In this document: positions 39,208-50,356 of the stretch, one piece after another
Numbering within the stretch: the stretch's first letter is position 1
How the letters are laid out: the number at the start of each line of letters is the position of its first letter
Assembly: GCF_027943255.1 (NCBI RefSeq)
Contig: NC_072897.1
Coordinates: forward strand, 20,026,044 to 20,090,043
Reading direction: 5' to 3'
DNA: 64,000 nt
Source: Anastrepha obliqua
Taxonomy: Eukaryota; Arthropoda; Insecta; Diptera; Tephritidae
The notes under the pieces: generated by a model
Databases searched by the model: none
The model's input: the letters and a program-made list of their open reading frames with translations, nothing else
What the model was told of the DNA's origin: nothing
Translations under genes and position numbers: made by a program

Positions 39208-41930
39208 TCACTCTACATTGTCCTCATTGAACCAACCTGTGGCTTTAATATATTTAACAAGATTTGTTATTTTTATATTGGATATTTCTGCCAAGTTATT
39301 CAGGGAACTTTTTCCTAAAATATTGAACCTTCTTCTATCCAGAGCCAAGCATAGCAAGTGTTCAATAGTCTCTTCTTCTTCGATGTCGTTACAGCTTCTG
39401 CAATAGTCGTTACAGGCGCTCCCAGTCTGCTGGCATGCTTGCCAATCAGACAATGCCCTGTTAGAACCCCGAGAAGATTTCCCATGTTTTTCCTGTTTAG
39501 TTTCAACATTCGGTTTGTGCAGCCCATGTTCCATTCCGGCCACGTCATTCTACTAGTTACACAGGTCAGGGACTGAGACCATAGCCTGTTGCAGCACTGA
39601 TAGTGTGTTTATCTATAAGCATCGGACAAGTTGCTAAAGGTAAAGGTATGTTCGCTTTGTCTGGTTGGATCGGTAATGTGGTACCCAATCTCGCTAGTTC
39701 ATTTGCTTTGCAGTTGCCTTCTATGTCTCTATGACCCGGCACCCAGAGCAGGTTTATTATAATACAAAGTACTGTGATAGGTCTGTCAAAACGTCGATAC
39801 ATTCTTTTACTGTCTTCGAGTTAATATTAGGCGATTTTAAAGCTTTCAGGGCCGATTGGCTATCTGCATGTATGCTTATATCTCTTGTTGTGAGGAACCT
39901 TTTATTATGATAGCCCCTGATAACCAAAATTTCAGCTTGAAAACCGCTGCAGTGATCCAGTAACCTGAATGAGATTTTGGCATTCAGAATGAAGGCCTCC
40001 GCCTTCTTGATCATTTAGCTTGGAACCATCAGTATACATAGATTATGATTCCGCTTCTATTGTCCATTACCCCATTGGCCCAATCTTCTCTCGTTGCGAA
40101 AGTTGTGGTAAAGAATGTGTTTATATGCAACTCTACTGAGCTACAAAAGTCTGTCGTTTGATGTAGGAAGGGGCATTCGTCAATTATTCTTGCGTGACCT
40201 CTTCTGTTAGTGGCTAAGTTACAAGATTCTATTAACCTAAGCGCCGATTTCGCCGCCAGCTGTTTGCTGTAGGCCTCAATCGATAATAGCTACAGCCGTG
40301 GGCGTAGTCTTTAGTGCCTCGTTTATGCAGAGGCTAGCACCTCTTTTAATACTTTCTAGGCATTTTATTGTTGTTATTTTCTCGAGTGTTGGCCACCAGA
40401 CTAAGACACCGTATGTCATGATAGGCCGTACGACTGCTGTATATAGCCAGTGTACTTTTTTTGGGGTTAGGCCCTATTTTGCCTCCACAATTCTTTTGCA
40501 TGTATAGAGTGCTGTGGCTGCTTTTTTTACTCTATCATTAATCGTATGATTCTACGAAAGCTTCCTATCTAATACTAGTCCTAGGTAGCTCGCCTCTTCT
40601 CTAATTGACAGTGGGATTCCTTCAAGGGTAGGGGGGCTTAGAACAGGTATCCTGTATTTTTTGGTGAGCATGATTAGCTATGTTTTGTTGGGATTTACCT
40701 CAAGAGCACTCGATGCAGCCCACCTGCTTACATCGTTTAAAGAATATGCATAACCTTGCAGAGGGTATCTGGGAACTTCCCTCTTATTAATATTGCAACA
40801 TCGTCTGCGTAGGCCACTACGTGTATCCTCCTTTCCTCTAGATTCTTCAACAATTGATTCATTGTCAGAATCCCCAGCAGAGGAGAAAGTACACCGCCCT
40901 GAGGGGTGCCCCTCTTGGCGGATCTGCGTATCGTCGAGGGGCCCAACGTCGAAATCACGAAACTGCCTAGTAGCAACTGTTCTGTAAGTTTCACAAGGCC
41001 CTCGGCGACACCCAAATCAGTCATTGCGCTTGTTATGGCCTCCGGTAGGATTTTGTTGAAAGCACCCTCTATGTCTAGGAAAGCTACCAGAGAATACTGT
41101 TTATTCTCTATTGATTTCTCTATCTCTGAAACTAGTGAATTTAATGTTGTCTCTGTGGATCTACCTTTAGAGTATGCATGTTGTGATCTCGCAAGTGGCG
41201 ACGGTGTCAAGTTTTCCCTAATAAAGGCGTCTATTAATCGCTCTAACGCCTTTAATAGAAATGAGGAAAGGCTAATGGGTCTGAAGTCTTTAGGTTTTGT
41301 ATGCGAGCTTATACCAGCCTTTGGTATGAAAACCACCCTGACTTCCCTCCACCTTAGGGGGACGTAATTTAGTCGTAATGTTGCTCTGAATATGGTCATC
41401 AGGCATTTCATAATGTTGCCCAATGTTTGTTGTAGTTGCGCAGGGACTATCTCATCTAGTCCCGGTGATTTATATGGTTGGAAGCTTTCTACAGCCCAAC
41501 TTATCTTGGCTTCTGTGACAATGTTAAGGATGTCGGAACCTAGTACCGCATCCAAAGTTGAGATATTGGGGGTTATCGCTTCCTCTGAATTACCTTGGAA
41601 GTGAGTATTTAGTAATAAGTCTAATGATTCTTCGCTGGATTCTGTCCAGCTGGAGTTTGGCTTCTGAAGATACCCTATGGGTTGGCTCATTATCGCGATC
41701 GCACAGCAGTATTTTGGTTCCCATAATAAAATTATAGAGTGACTCACCCCGCTCGTTAATATTTGAATTACCCCAGGTAGTGTGATGGGCGTTTGCATCG
41801 CCACCCAATAGTGGTTTGTTGCCGTATGCTTCGCTGTCCAGTATCAGCTCTTTTAGCAGGTTCGACGCTACTGGATCTCCGTGTGCCAGGGTTGTCGGCC
41901 GCCATATGATCAATTTAGGCATGCGATGCT
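39208..41930 (-). pseudogene. LOA-type ORF2: endonuclease, reverse transcriptase, RNase H
   Basis: Endonuclease: LLGGDANAHHTTWGNSNINE (41800), ending soon after in EPTHRVSSEA, joined by a deletion to the pre-RT region. RT (355 codons open, 41804-40737): AVESFQPYKSPGLDEIVPAQ, LRWREVRVVFIPKAG, KDFRPISLSSFLLKALERLI, LVAFLDIEGAFNKILPEA, RGTPQGGVLSPLLGIL and VVAYADDVAIL with an intact YADD. RNase H: ISIHADSQSALKALKS and LLWVPGHRDIEGNCKANELA. C-terminal knuckle: CRSCNDIEEEETIEHLLC. Frames break between RT and RNase H (40737-40014) and within RNase H. Confidence 0.87.
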
Positions 41931-42469
41931 AGCTTGCTATGATGTAGATCTATTTGAAGGAGAGGCATTCTTTGCATTTTCATCTTCTTGCGACTCGCTC
42001 AAGAGCTTTCTTTCTGAGAATGTTGTACTAGAACCAGCTATAAGCTCAGTTGTCGTACTCGTACTCATTTTCTTAAGTCTATCTGTGAGCTCAGACCCTG
42101 ACGAGCACTAACCTTCCGGTCGATGCTCTCGACGTCGCTTGAGTACTCCATGGGATCTCCCTCAGCGTCATTACCTTCGATCTATGAGGCTAATTGGTCG
42201 ATAGGATCAGCATCTGTTTTATAGGTCTGCCTCTCAACTTGCCAAAACCGTAATTTATGATTCCTTCGCTTTTCGCCAAAGGTTCTAGTGAGTTGTTCGT
42301 TAATAACAGCATTACTTGGGTTGTGGCACGTTTCGTCACCACACCGTCTACTGTTTTAGTATTGTAAAAAGCCTTGACAAATTTTCAGCCCGCCGTTGGA
42401 AGGCCTGGATTGCATGCACTTATTATTTGCATGATTTGCTGTGGGTCGGAGGGTGTAGGGAGCCAAACT

Positions 42470-43320
42470 CGTGCCCTCGTCGAGACGGGATATCTTTTTT
42501 ATCTACTACCACGAGCTTCGCCCAGGGTAGATTTCCCCGAACTTTGCTATTGCTGCTTTATAAAGCTTTACCGACCTTTCTTCGTCGCAGGCTATAATTT
42601 TAATTTGGCCTTGATACCAGCCAGCGTCAGTACATGATGGTAGTGGCCCTGTATTACTTAGTAGCACTTCCAGCGTCACATTAGTTAGAGCAGTCTGCAC
42701 CCATTTCCATTGGGCCCTGGGAATTCTTCCTTCGAGATCACCCTCATCCAGGACGCCAATGATGATGCGATTCCGGGTCACTTCTGCAAATGTTTTATTA
42801 GGCGCTATGACTCGATTTTTCGGTGTTTTCGCTGATGGTTTGACCTCTTTAGTAGACCTCTGTATTTTGGTGGCCGCTGACGATGTTGTTGGCCTTTCGA
42901 GGGTGAAGTTATGTAGTACCTTCTTCTCCCACTCTATTGACTCGTTTACCTCCTTCGCCAGCTCAGTGATCCTTACTGTCGGTCATCTTCCGGCGAGAGC
43001 ACTGGCCTCGGTGCTACCTGTGGCAGTATCTTCCCCAGCTCTCCGCATAGCCACAGGATGTCGACTACTTGGTTTGGTTCCGACAACTGTCACAGGAGGT
43101 GCCGATGTACTGGAGCTAGGCTTAACCTCCCAGTCCCAGCGCTTGCCCCCGATCCACCCTGACTAAGTTTGATTTCAGTCATCGTGGTGGCAGATTGAGA
43201 GCTCATTTGAAACGCTGCTCGTTTCTCAGAGCTTGTTGCCCCTTTTAGTTTGTTTGCTTGCCTTAGTTTTCGTTTTTTGTTATTGTTTAAGTTCATAGTT
43301 GGGACCACGAGTGTCGGAGA
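42470..43320 (-). pseudogene. LOA-type ORF1
   Basis: Starts MVPTMNLNNNKKRKLRQANK (basic N-terminus). After several frame changes the open segment 42781-42506 reads NRIIIGVLDEGDLEGRIPRA, QWKWVQTALTN, PLPSCTDAGWYQGQIKIIAC and SVKLYKAAIAKFGEIYPG, then KDIPSRRGHE. This matches the conserved ORF1 domain found next to insect LOA/I-type RTs (I recall it as DUF4780). Confidence 0.65.
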
Positions 43321-43330
43321 AGAGATGTCC

Positions 43331-43966
43331 CCCTGTGCATAGCTCCGAACTACACAGGCAAGGCTAGTTAAGTCCCAGGTCTAACATACAGGTGGCACTA
43401 GTTTTATTGCACTCACCTCTTTTTCAGTTAGTACTAACCTTAAAAAAACAGCTCCTAAGATTCATTATATTCTATTTATTAGAACGTGAGTTATTATGCT
43501 AATCTTGACACGACACTCTGGAGAGTATACTCGTGCACCAGGCAGAAATCCGCTACCACTTCGGAGGCGGGTTCCCACCTAGTGCCGGGTATCGACCTTG
43601 GGTCCCTCAAGGTGCTGAAGTCGAAGTACGGGTGCCGTCCTCACCTACATTCGGGGCTAATCTATTTACGTATTCAGGATAATGTGGATGACAAAGCGTA
43701 AATATACTCAGTCTCATGACTGAAGTGAAGTCAATATTCACACAGATAAATCTGCAGCATAGCAAAACGTCTACGGCTCTCTTGCGCCGTAGCAATGCAT
43801 AACTGCAAACAAACCCACACATAAAAGAACCATGGGTATGTCACAAGCGTATATGTGGTCTAGGTGCTATGTCGTGGGGACAAATACTTCATTGTGAAGG
43901 GAATGTGAGACCGAGGTTGATCGAATACACGATGTTAAAAGAGCTATGCAATGTCGAAGCTATATA
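43331..43966. other. Probable 5' leader of the LOA-type element, no gene
   Basis: GC-richer sequence without a supported frame, between the LOA-type ORF1 and the DD41D derivative. Confidence 0.4.
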
Positions 43967-44672
43967 TAGGGTGGGCCATGTGGGCAATTTCATGAATGAC
44001 AACTTCGATTTCGTGTTTTGAAGCATCAATCGTCTCTGGATGATTCGCATAGCATTTGTCCTTAACGGCTCCCCACAAAGAATAGTCCAACGGGCTTAAA
44101 TCACAACTCCGAGGCGACCAATTGATATCGGAATTTCGGCTGATTATTCGCTTTTCAAAAACGGTATTTAAAAGTTCGAGTGTAACTTTGGCAGTGTGAC
44201 AAGTTGCACCGTCCTGTTGAAATCAAATGTCGCCCATGTCATCCTCTTCAATTTTTGGAAACAACTCGTTAAGCATGTCACGGTAACGCTCGCCATTTAC
44301 TGTAACCGCGGCTCCTCGCTCATTTTCGAAAAAAAATTAAACGATGATGCCGCCAGAGCAAAAACCGCACGAAACAGTGACTCGTTGTGGATGCATTTGC
44401 TTCTCTACAGTAACGTGTGGATTTTCTGAGCTTCAAATCCGACAATTTTGCTTATTGACGTAGCCACCGATGAGAAAATCAGAAAAGAAGAACAAGACTC
44501 ACCACTTTGGAAAAGGTTTTCAATATTTCCCAATTTTTTTCAAGCGTATAGCGTCCCATTTCGTAAATGTCAAACCTTTAAGTAAATTATGAACACATTT
44601 GGCATGTCATTTGTGTTACCATTCTCAAAAAAATATAGGTGGTTCAAAAAGCAAACTATATGGCCCACCCTA
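43967..44672 (-). mobile_element. DD41D derivative, same subfamily as 8347-9237
   Basis: Both ends are TA plus GGGTGGGCCAT. On the minus strand it carries the same GGTGAGTCTTGTTCTTCTTT junction as the 8.3-kb copy, plus a further deletion that removes the transposase C-terminus (GAAATTG joins directly to the right TIR). It keeps the NIWFQQDGATCH-like block and RSCDLSPLDYSLWG. Non-autonomous. Confidence 0.88.
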
Positions 44673-44679
44673 TAATTTC

Positions 44680-45540
44680 GGCCTACCTCCCTACGACTCT
44701 TTACAGCCATCTCCTTCGAGGGAGCTAAGAGAAGTAGTCAAGTATGCAGAATCCGATAAGCTGGGGCTAATAGAGGGCAGCACATTAATCGGCTTTAACA
44801 ACGTTGTTAGTTCTGTCTTTTCCAAACTGGATAAAGAAGTAAAGCGAATGTGTCTGGTGCTTAACGAGGACAAAACGAAGTACCTCATGTCATCAAACAA
44901 ACAGTCGGCGCACTCGCGTATCGGCACCCACGTCACTGTTGACAGCTTTGATTTCAAGGTTGTAAAAGACTTATTTAGGAACCAGCACTAACACCGATAA
45001 CAATGTCAGCCTGGAAATCCAACGTAGAATCTCTCTTGCCACCGAGTGCTACTTTGGACTAAGTAGGCAATTGAGTAGTAAAGTCCTCTCTCGACGAACA
45101 GAACTTTACTCTACAAAACTCTCATCATGCCCGTCCTAACGCATGGCGCAGAAGCGTGAACGATGACAACATCCGATGAAGCGACGCTTGAAGTGTTCTC
45201 GAATGGGATCCAGCCTTGTTTGAGAGAAAGATTATGTGCAAGATTTTTGCACCTTTGCACGTTGGCAACGGCGAATATCGCAGACGATGGAGCGATGAGC
45301 TGTATGAGCTTTACGACGAGATATAGCGCAGCGAATAAAGATCCAGCGGCTACGTTGGCTGGGTCATGTCGTCCGAATGGAAAAAAGGCTCCGACCCTGA
45401 AAGTATTCGATGCGGTACCAGCTGGTGGTAGCAAAGGAAGAGTAAGGCCCCCTCTGCGTTGGAAAGATCAGGTGCAGAAGGACTTTGCTTCACTTGGTGC
45501 GTCCAATTGGCCCCGGTTAGCACGAGAAAAAAACTACTGA
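44680..45540 (+). pseudogene. RTE-clade reverse transcriptase, C-terminal half (copy D)
   Basis: SVFSKLDKEVKRMCLVLNED, KTKYLMSSNKQSAHSRIGTH and VTVDSFDFKVVKDL (44810-44985), then after frameshifts NVSLEIQRRISLATECYFGL, SRQLSSKVLSRRTELYST, TTSDEATLEVFSNGIQ and, at the end, LKVFDAVPAGGSKGRVRPPL then RWKDQVQKDFASLG. This is the thumb and C-terminal region of the same RTE family whose 5' halves are copies A, B and C. 5'-truncated; it starts immediately after the DD41D derivative. Confidence 0.82.
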
Positions 45541-45755
45541 CGTGCCGTTTCCACGACAGTCGGTTCTACGTTACCGAAACGACCCGGATTTATATCCGGC
45601 CAAGGACTGTCACTCCAGCAGTATTCCTCGTATGTTAGTATGGGGAATGTTCATGCTGCTACAACAACAACAACGACTGACGCGGGTTGTTAATCCCGGC
45701 CAAAATGGCGTAAGCTGTTATCGCGCCAATTAAGAAGAGAAGAAATCAAATTCAC
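45541..45755 (+). repeat. RTE 3' UTR and tail
   Basis: Follows the RT end. It contains CTACAACAACAACAACGACT and ends GTTATCGCGCCAATTAAGAA then GAGAAGAAATC. The word CGCGCCAATTA is also the 3' end of the SINE. Confidence 0.65.
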
Positions 45756-45774
45756 AGAACATTGTATGGGGAAG

Positions 45775-48290
45775 CAGCAAATGCAAATGTCATCTGATTT
45801 GGTCATTCAACACTGGACACAAACCAACTTTTGTGACCAAAAGGAGACAAGAGGTGATTGACTTAACACTTACCAATAGGCCAGTTGGAAATCAAATCAG
45901 CCGATGGCGAGTTTTGGAAGAGGACTCTCTTTCTGATCATCGTCTTATCGAAATCCGACTGGGAATTGACACATTATCAATACCTTCCAGTAGGAACCCT
46001 CGAAATGTGGACTGGGACAGGTATGGTGAGCTTGTAACAGAGCGATTACCAAACCTGAAAAAACTCAAATCAGCAGAAATTATTGAAGATGCTACTAAGA
46101 AATTAGAAGGTACTTTAATCAATTGCTTTGAGGAACTGTGCCCACTCAGGCAAAGCAGACAGGGGAAAGCGGTTCCTTGGTGGAAACTGAACTGCCGAAG
46201 CTTCGTGTACGGTCCAGAATACTTCTTAATAAGGCCTTAAAGACCCAACCTGGACTGGGCTAATCATCGACTTACACAGAGAGAATAGAAGAAAAAAGTA
46301 CGGTAAGCCAAACTTGAATCCCATAGAAATTTCTGCAGTAACGTCGAAGAAATGAGGGAAACAGCGAGACTTTGTAAGGTCCTTCATCTAAACCGCTCAG
46401 TAAGGCTGGATTCCATTCGAAAACCTGATGGTTCATACACCATTTCCAAATCGGAAACGTTTAATGCTCTACTCGAAACCCATTTTCCGGGTAGTAGAAC
46501 TCTCTCTGAAGTAGAGAGTAGCATGAACAATAACAGTAGCAACGGTGGAACCTCCAGGTACAGCTGGTATATTGCTAGTCGGATAGTGACAAGGGAATCG
46601 ATAATGTTTTCCTTGCCTTCCTTTGAAAACTTTAAGTCATCTGGACCTGACGGAATATATCCAGCAGTGCTTAAGAAAGGAGAGAGGCTGATTGAGGCCC
46701 TGAAAAGGATCTTCACAGTCTGTCTGGCACTTGGTTATATACCATCCCAATGGCGACGTTTAAGAGTAGTACTTATTCCGAAACCAGGAAAGGACGGAAT
46801 AGTAGCAAAAATTTTTAGACTAATCAGTTTGACATCGTTCGTGTTGAAAAGTTTAGAACGAGTGGTGAAGACACATATTCGAGTGGGGGTATTGCCGAGA
46901 AGTACACTTAGTAGAAATCAACACGCTCACCAGAGTGGAAAATCATGTGAATCAGCCTTACACGATCTTGTTAGCAAGATTAAAGACCGGCGGGAAGCTG
47001 ACCAATACACCATGGGCAGGTTCGTGGACATTGAGGGGGCTTTTGATTATGTCACCATCTGCTCGATATGTTCTTCCGCCGAACGAGACGGAGTTAATCA
47101 AACCATTGTAAAATGGATATATTCCTTGCTCTCTTAGAGGCTCTTAACCGCTGGTGAGAACCGTGACGAACTAATCACCGTCAAGATAAAGCAAGAATGT
47201 CTCCAAGAGGGTATTCTTTCTCCGCTGCTGTGGTGCTTGGTCGTAGACGACGGGGCATGGTCAAGTCCACAATCCGGGAACTATATATGTGCATGTTTAT
47301 GCATCACGGGTGCCATGAGTACAACCTCTGGTGATGCCCTAAATGCTATGCTTGATTTGCTCGCCCTGGATTTTAGGATACAACAGGAAGCAATAAAAGC
47401 AATGTGTATACTCCATAAATATGGTTATGCTATCTGAGCATTATCCACTGTTTTTGGCCCCTAAAGACGGCCAGATACCCACAGTTTCATTTGGAAGGAA
47501 ATTTTATGCCAGATTTCTATTGCGTGAGCAAGGGAGCAATCCAGAATGCATGCAGGGAGGTTTGACGGATATTCTCTTTACCGATGAGTCCAAGAATGAA
47601 ATAGGGTGTGGAGCCGGATGGTACTTAAACGATAGTAATAGATATCAATAGCAACTGTTTTCCAAATGGAAGTTTTTGCCATCCTGAAAGTAGCGGAATG
47701 GATAATTGAGAGGAGATGGAGTGGAGTTTTCAGTGACAGCCAGGCTGCACTGGAGAACGCGAAGCAAACCTCGAAGATTCTTCAAGAATGTACGAAGAAG
47801 CTAAATTCTGTCGCAAGAAAAAACAGGCTTGTACTCATATGCGTTCCAATACACTCCGGTGTTCACGGAAACGAAATTGCTGATGAATTGGCCAACCGTG
47901 GATCAGGGGTTCCCCCACAAGGGTCAGAGCCAATAATCGGAATCAGTTGCGCAGGAATCATGAAATGGATCAGCGATTATGTAGGCAATCTGCATAAAGA
48001 ACGATGGTCCGGTCTAGAACGCTGCAGAACTGCAGGACACAACCCATGGGGTCAGCATATGACCACCATTGGAATCATTGAGGACCCAATGTGCCTGTCG
48101 TGCTTGGAGGAGGCGGATAGCCCTGAGCACTTTCTCTGTGAGGGTCCTGTCTTTGCTAGAGCACGGCCACGAGTTTTGGGTTCCGATGTCGTGAGAATGA
48201 GTAATATTCGTTCTCTAAAACTGGAGGATATTTACAGATTTGCCAAAGAATATGGGAAATTCTCACAGGACTAACCATCTCTATCTCCGG
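45775..48290 (+). pseudogene. LOA-type ORF2, third copy: endonuclease tail, RT, RNase H
   Basis: Endonuclease end: TFVTKRRQEVIDLTLTNRPV and WRVLEEDSLSDHRLIEIRL (45833-45960). RT (46352-47137): SLPSFENFKSSGPDGIYPAV, QWRRLRVVLIPKPGKDGI, FRLISLTSFVLKSLERVV and GRFVDIEGAFDYVTICS; then LSPLLWCLVVDD near 47218, but the YADD box is degraded to YAS-R (about 47300). RNase H (47560-48000): LFTDESKNEIGCGAGW, VFSDSQAALENAKQ and IHSGVHGNEIADELANRG. Zinc knuckle: CLSCLEEADSPEHFLCEGP (48090). The last segment, 47666-48274, is open for 202 codons. 5'-truncated inside the endonuclease. Confidence 0.87.
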
Positions 48291-48439
48291 CTCTATCCTT
48301 TCCTATCTCTTTCTCTGATACTTTTCTCCTTCCCTCCTTGACTATCTACCCTCTTTCCAGAGCTTAAAATGGGCTTTTTAGCCTGAGTGTTTTAGAAGCC
48401 ACCAAATCTCCTGGTGCTCTTGGCTCGACCTTTTCAAAT

Positions 48440-49172
48440 TTGAACTTTTATTATACTAAGAGTGACGCTACTTTTCTTATTTTCAAAACAATGGATCAAA
48501 AAAAATGTCGTGTTTTAATTTTACACCGCTTCTTGATGGGAAAACATACTGTTCAAACAAAGCAATGGCTTAAAAAGTGTTCTGGGGAATCCGCTTCATC
48601 AGAAACAACAATAAAACGACGATTTGCTGACTTCAATCATGGTCGTACGCAGTGGATGCATAACGCAGTGGACGTCTGAATGAGGCGGTAACTCAAGAAA
48701 ACATTATGAAATCTACAAAATCATTTTGAATGATCGAAAAGTGAAGTTACGTGAGTTAGCTGACATCACAAAGATATCAAAAGATTGTGTTGGCTTTATA
48801 TTGCATGAACATTTGATTATGAGAAAGCTCTGTTCACAAGTAAATAAAAACTATGGGAGAACTACATGAATTGAACTTCGAATTGCTCCCACATCCACCG
48901 TATTCGCCAGATTCGGCTCTGGCTGTTCGCAGTCCTACAAAAAATGTCTACCGGTAAGAAATTTCGCTCGATTGAAGAGGTTATTACTGAAACTGAGGTC
49001 TATTTTGAGGCGAAAAATAAATCGTTCTACAAAAGTGTTAATGAAATGTTAGAGCGACGCTGCAATGATTGCTTGCTGTTGATGAAAATTACGTTGATGC
49101 ATGAAACTAATTTTTAACAAAACAAAACGTGTTTTCTTTGTTAGACCCGGGACTTTTCAGCTCATGTGTTAT
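48440..49172 (+). mobile_element. mariner (irritans/Himar-like) deletion derivative
   Basis: The right end TTAGACCCGGGACTTTTCAG then CTCATGTGTTA resembles the TIR of irritans-type mariners. The left TIR is not evident. The interior keeps the transposase start (48490) and end only. Confidence 0.65.
48490..49115 (+). pseudogene. mariner transposase, core deleted
   Basis: MDQKKCRVLILHRFLMGKHT then VQTKQWLKKC starts the HTH region; KVKLRELADITKISK continues in another frame (48740). The central catalytic region is deleted, and text resumes with LNFELLPHPPYSPDSA (third Asp region), GKKFRSIEEVITETEVYFEA and KNKSFYKS. The first two catalytic aspartates are gone. Confidence 0.75.
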
Positions 49173-49520
49173 GTAGGCATCCCGTTGACACTACATCTGC
49201 CGATAAAACTCGTTCAAAATATAAGCTTTCAAGGGCGGAACTAAGTGTACGTCTCCCTTGCACAAAATATCATTTCCATTTATGCACTTTCTCAACATAT
49301 TTACGGTCTCTAGTGCAGCGCTGATGGAACAGCCGCAACCGCCGCCGCAATCGCTACCACTGTCAACGACATCATCAACACTGTTTTTAGTTTTGGTCTC
49401 GCCGCTGGCAGTTTCGTCTCTCTAAAATATATATATACCAAGCATGTTAGATTACCAGGTCTGCTATTAAGCTGTGATGAAAAAGAAGTCCCTTATGAGA
49501 TTTGGCCGCCGAATTCTGCA
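49173..49520. other. No recognisable gene
   Basis: Unassigned; includes a CCGCCGCAA-rich stretch near 49335 and a short (TA)n run at 49425. Confidence 0.4.
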
Positions 49521-49524
49521 CCAT

Positions 49525-49890
49525 CATTTCACATGAAATCACACACTCGTCCAGTCAGTTATTGTTCAGATAGCAACGAAGAAAGATGAGTGAAAACCGT
49601 GTTGATTTTTTTACATAGGTCACTAACACAATTTAACAATTCTTTCACATATATTCACACACTCATCCAATCAGTCGTTCTTCAATAGCAAGGAAGCATC
49701 ATGAGTGGATATTGTGTTGATTTTTTTTCGTATATCACTAACGCAATCTTACTGCCAGCCGATATTTGCACGATCAGTTCACACATAATCACACACTCAT
49801 CTTAACACATTTTCACAGAACGGTCCAATCAGTCGTTGCTCAGACGGCAACGAAGTGTCATTGTGCATTTTGTATATCACTAACACAAGC
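49525..49890. repeat. Three-unit tandem repeat with hairpin
   Basis: TCACACACTC(G/A)TCC-type starts at about 49539, 49655 and 49789 (periods 116 and 134 bp). Each unit has CAATCAGTCGTTGCTCAGAC-type text, then GCAACGAAG, then GTGTTGATTTTTTT and TATATCACTAACACAA. CGTTGC-TCAGACG-GCAACG forms a small hairpin in the third unit, with degraded versions in the others. The third unit has an extra 20 bp (TTAACACATTTTCACAGAAC). Confidence 0.75.
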
Positions 49891-50350
49891 AAAACTTGGT
49901 TATACACATCCCAACGACGTCGTATATTAAATAGCACACCTCTAAAAATATTTTCACCATGAATGTATAAAGCATAGTTCACTACACATTTAATAAATTT
50001 TTTTTAACGATTCGAAAGCCTTAGTCAGTGTGGGACTTGAACGCCACTAAAAGCACCTCAATTCCGACGGTTCATCCTACAGGGATACCGTTTTGGTAAT
50101 TACGTCTGGACGCCGTCTTGAGCAATAAGCTCAATCGTCAGTTATATTTGTCTGTTGTTCTTCTTGCTGCATTTTATCAATGCGACAGTTGTGGTTGCTG
50201 CCGCGTTTGTGTCGCATCATTCCTGCGCTTTTAATCAATGTTGCGAAGTTCCACGATAATTCGTGTTGCAAAGCATTTACCGCCTCTATTTTGCATTCGA
50301 CTCAAGCATTTGTGGAACTAGGTTATTGGGCGTCAGAAACACACCAGTTG
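49891..50350. other. No recognisable gene
   Basis: Possibly the 3' UTR of the minus-strand LOA-type element that follows. Confidence 0.35.
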
Positions 50351-50356
50351 TTCTTT

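Larger units (their letters stand above)
39120..43330 (-). mobile_element. LOA-type non-LTR retrotransposon, near full length
   Basis: Minus strand. ORF1 at 43320-42470, endonuclease at about 41920, RT at 41804-40737, RNase H at 40014-39566, zinc-knuckle tail at 39543-39208, then a 3' UTR ending near 39120. It is the most complete LOA-type copy in the window; internal deletions lie between ORF1 and the endonuclease and between the endonuclease and RT. Confidence 0.82.

Noticed and set aside
40906..41367. 153-codon plus-strand frame
   Set aside because: Antisense of the LOA-type reverse transcriptase with YADD.
49525..49890. CRISPR-like array
   Set aside because: Units are over 110 bp, only three copies, no short repeat/spacer pattern, and the context is eukaryotic.
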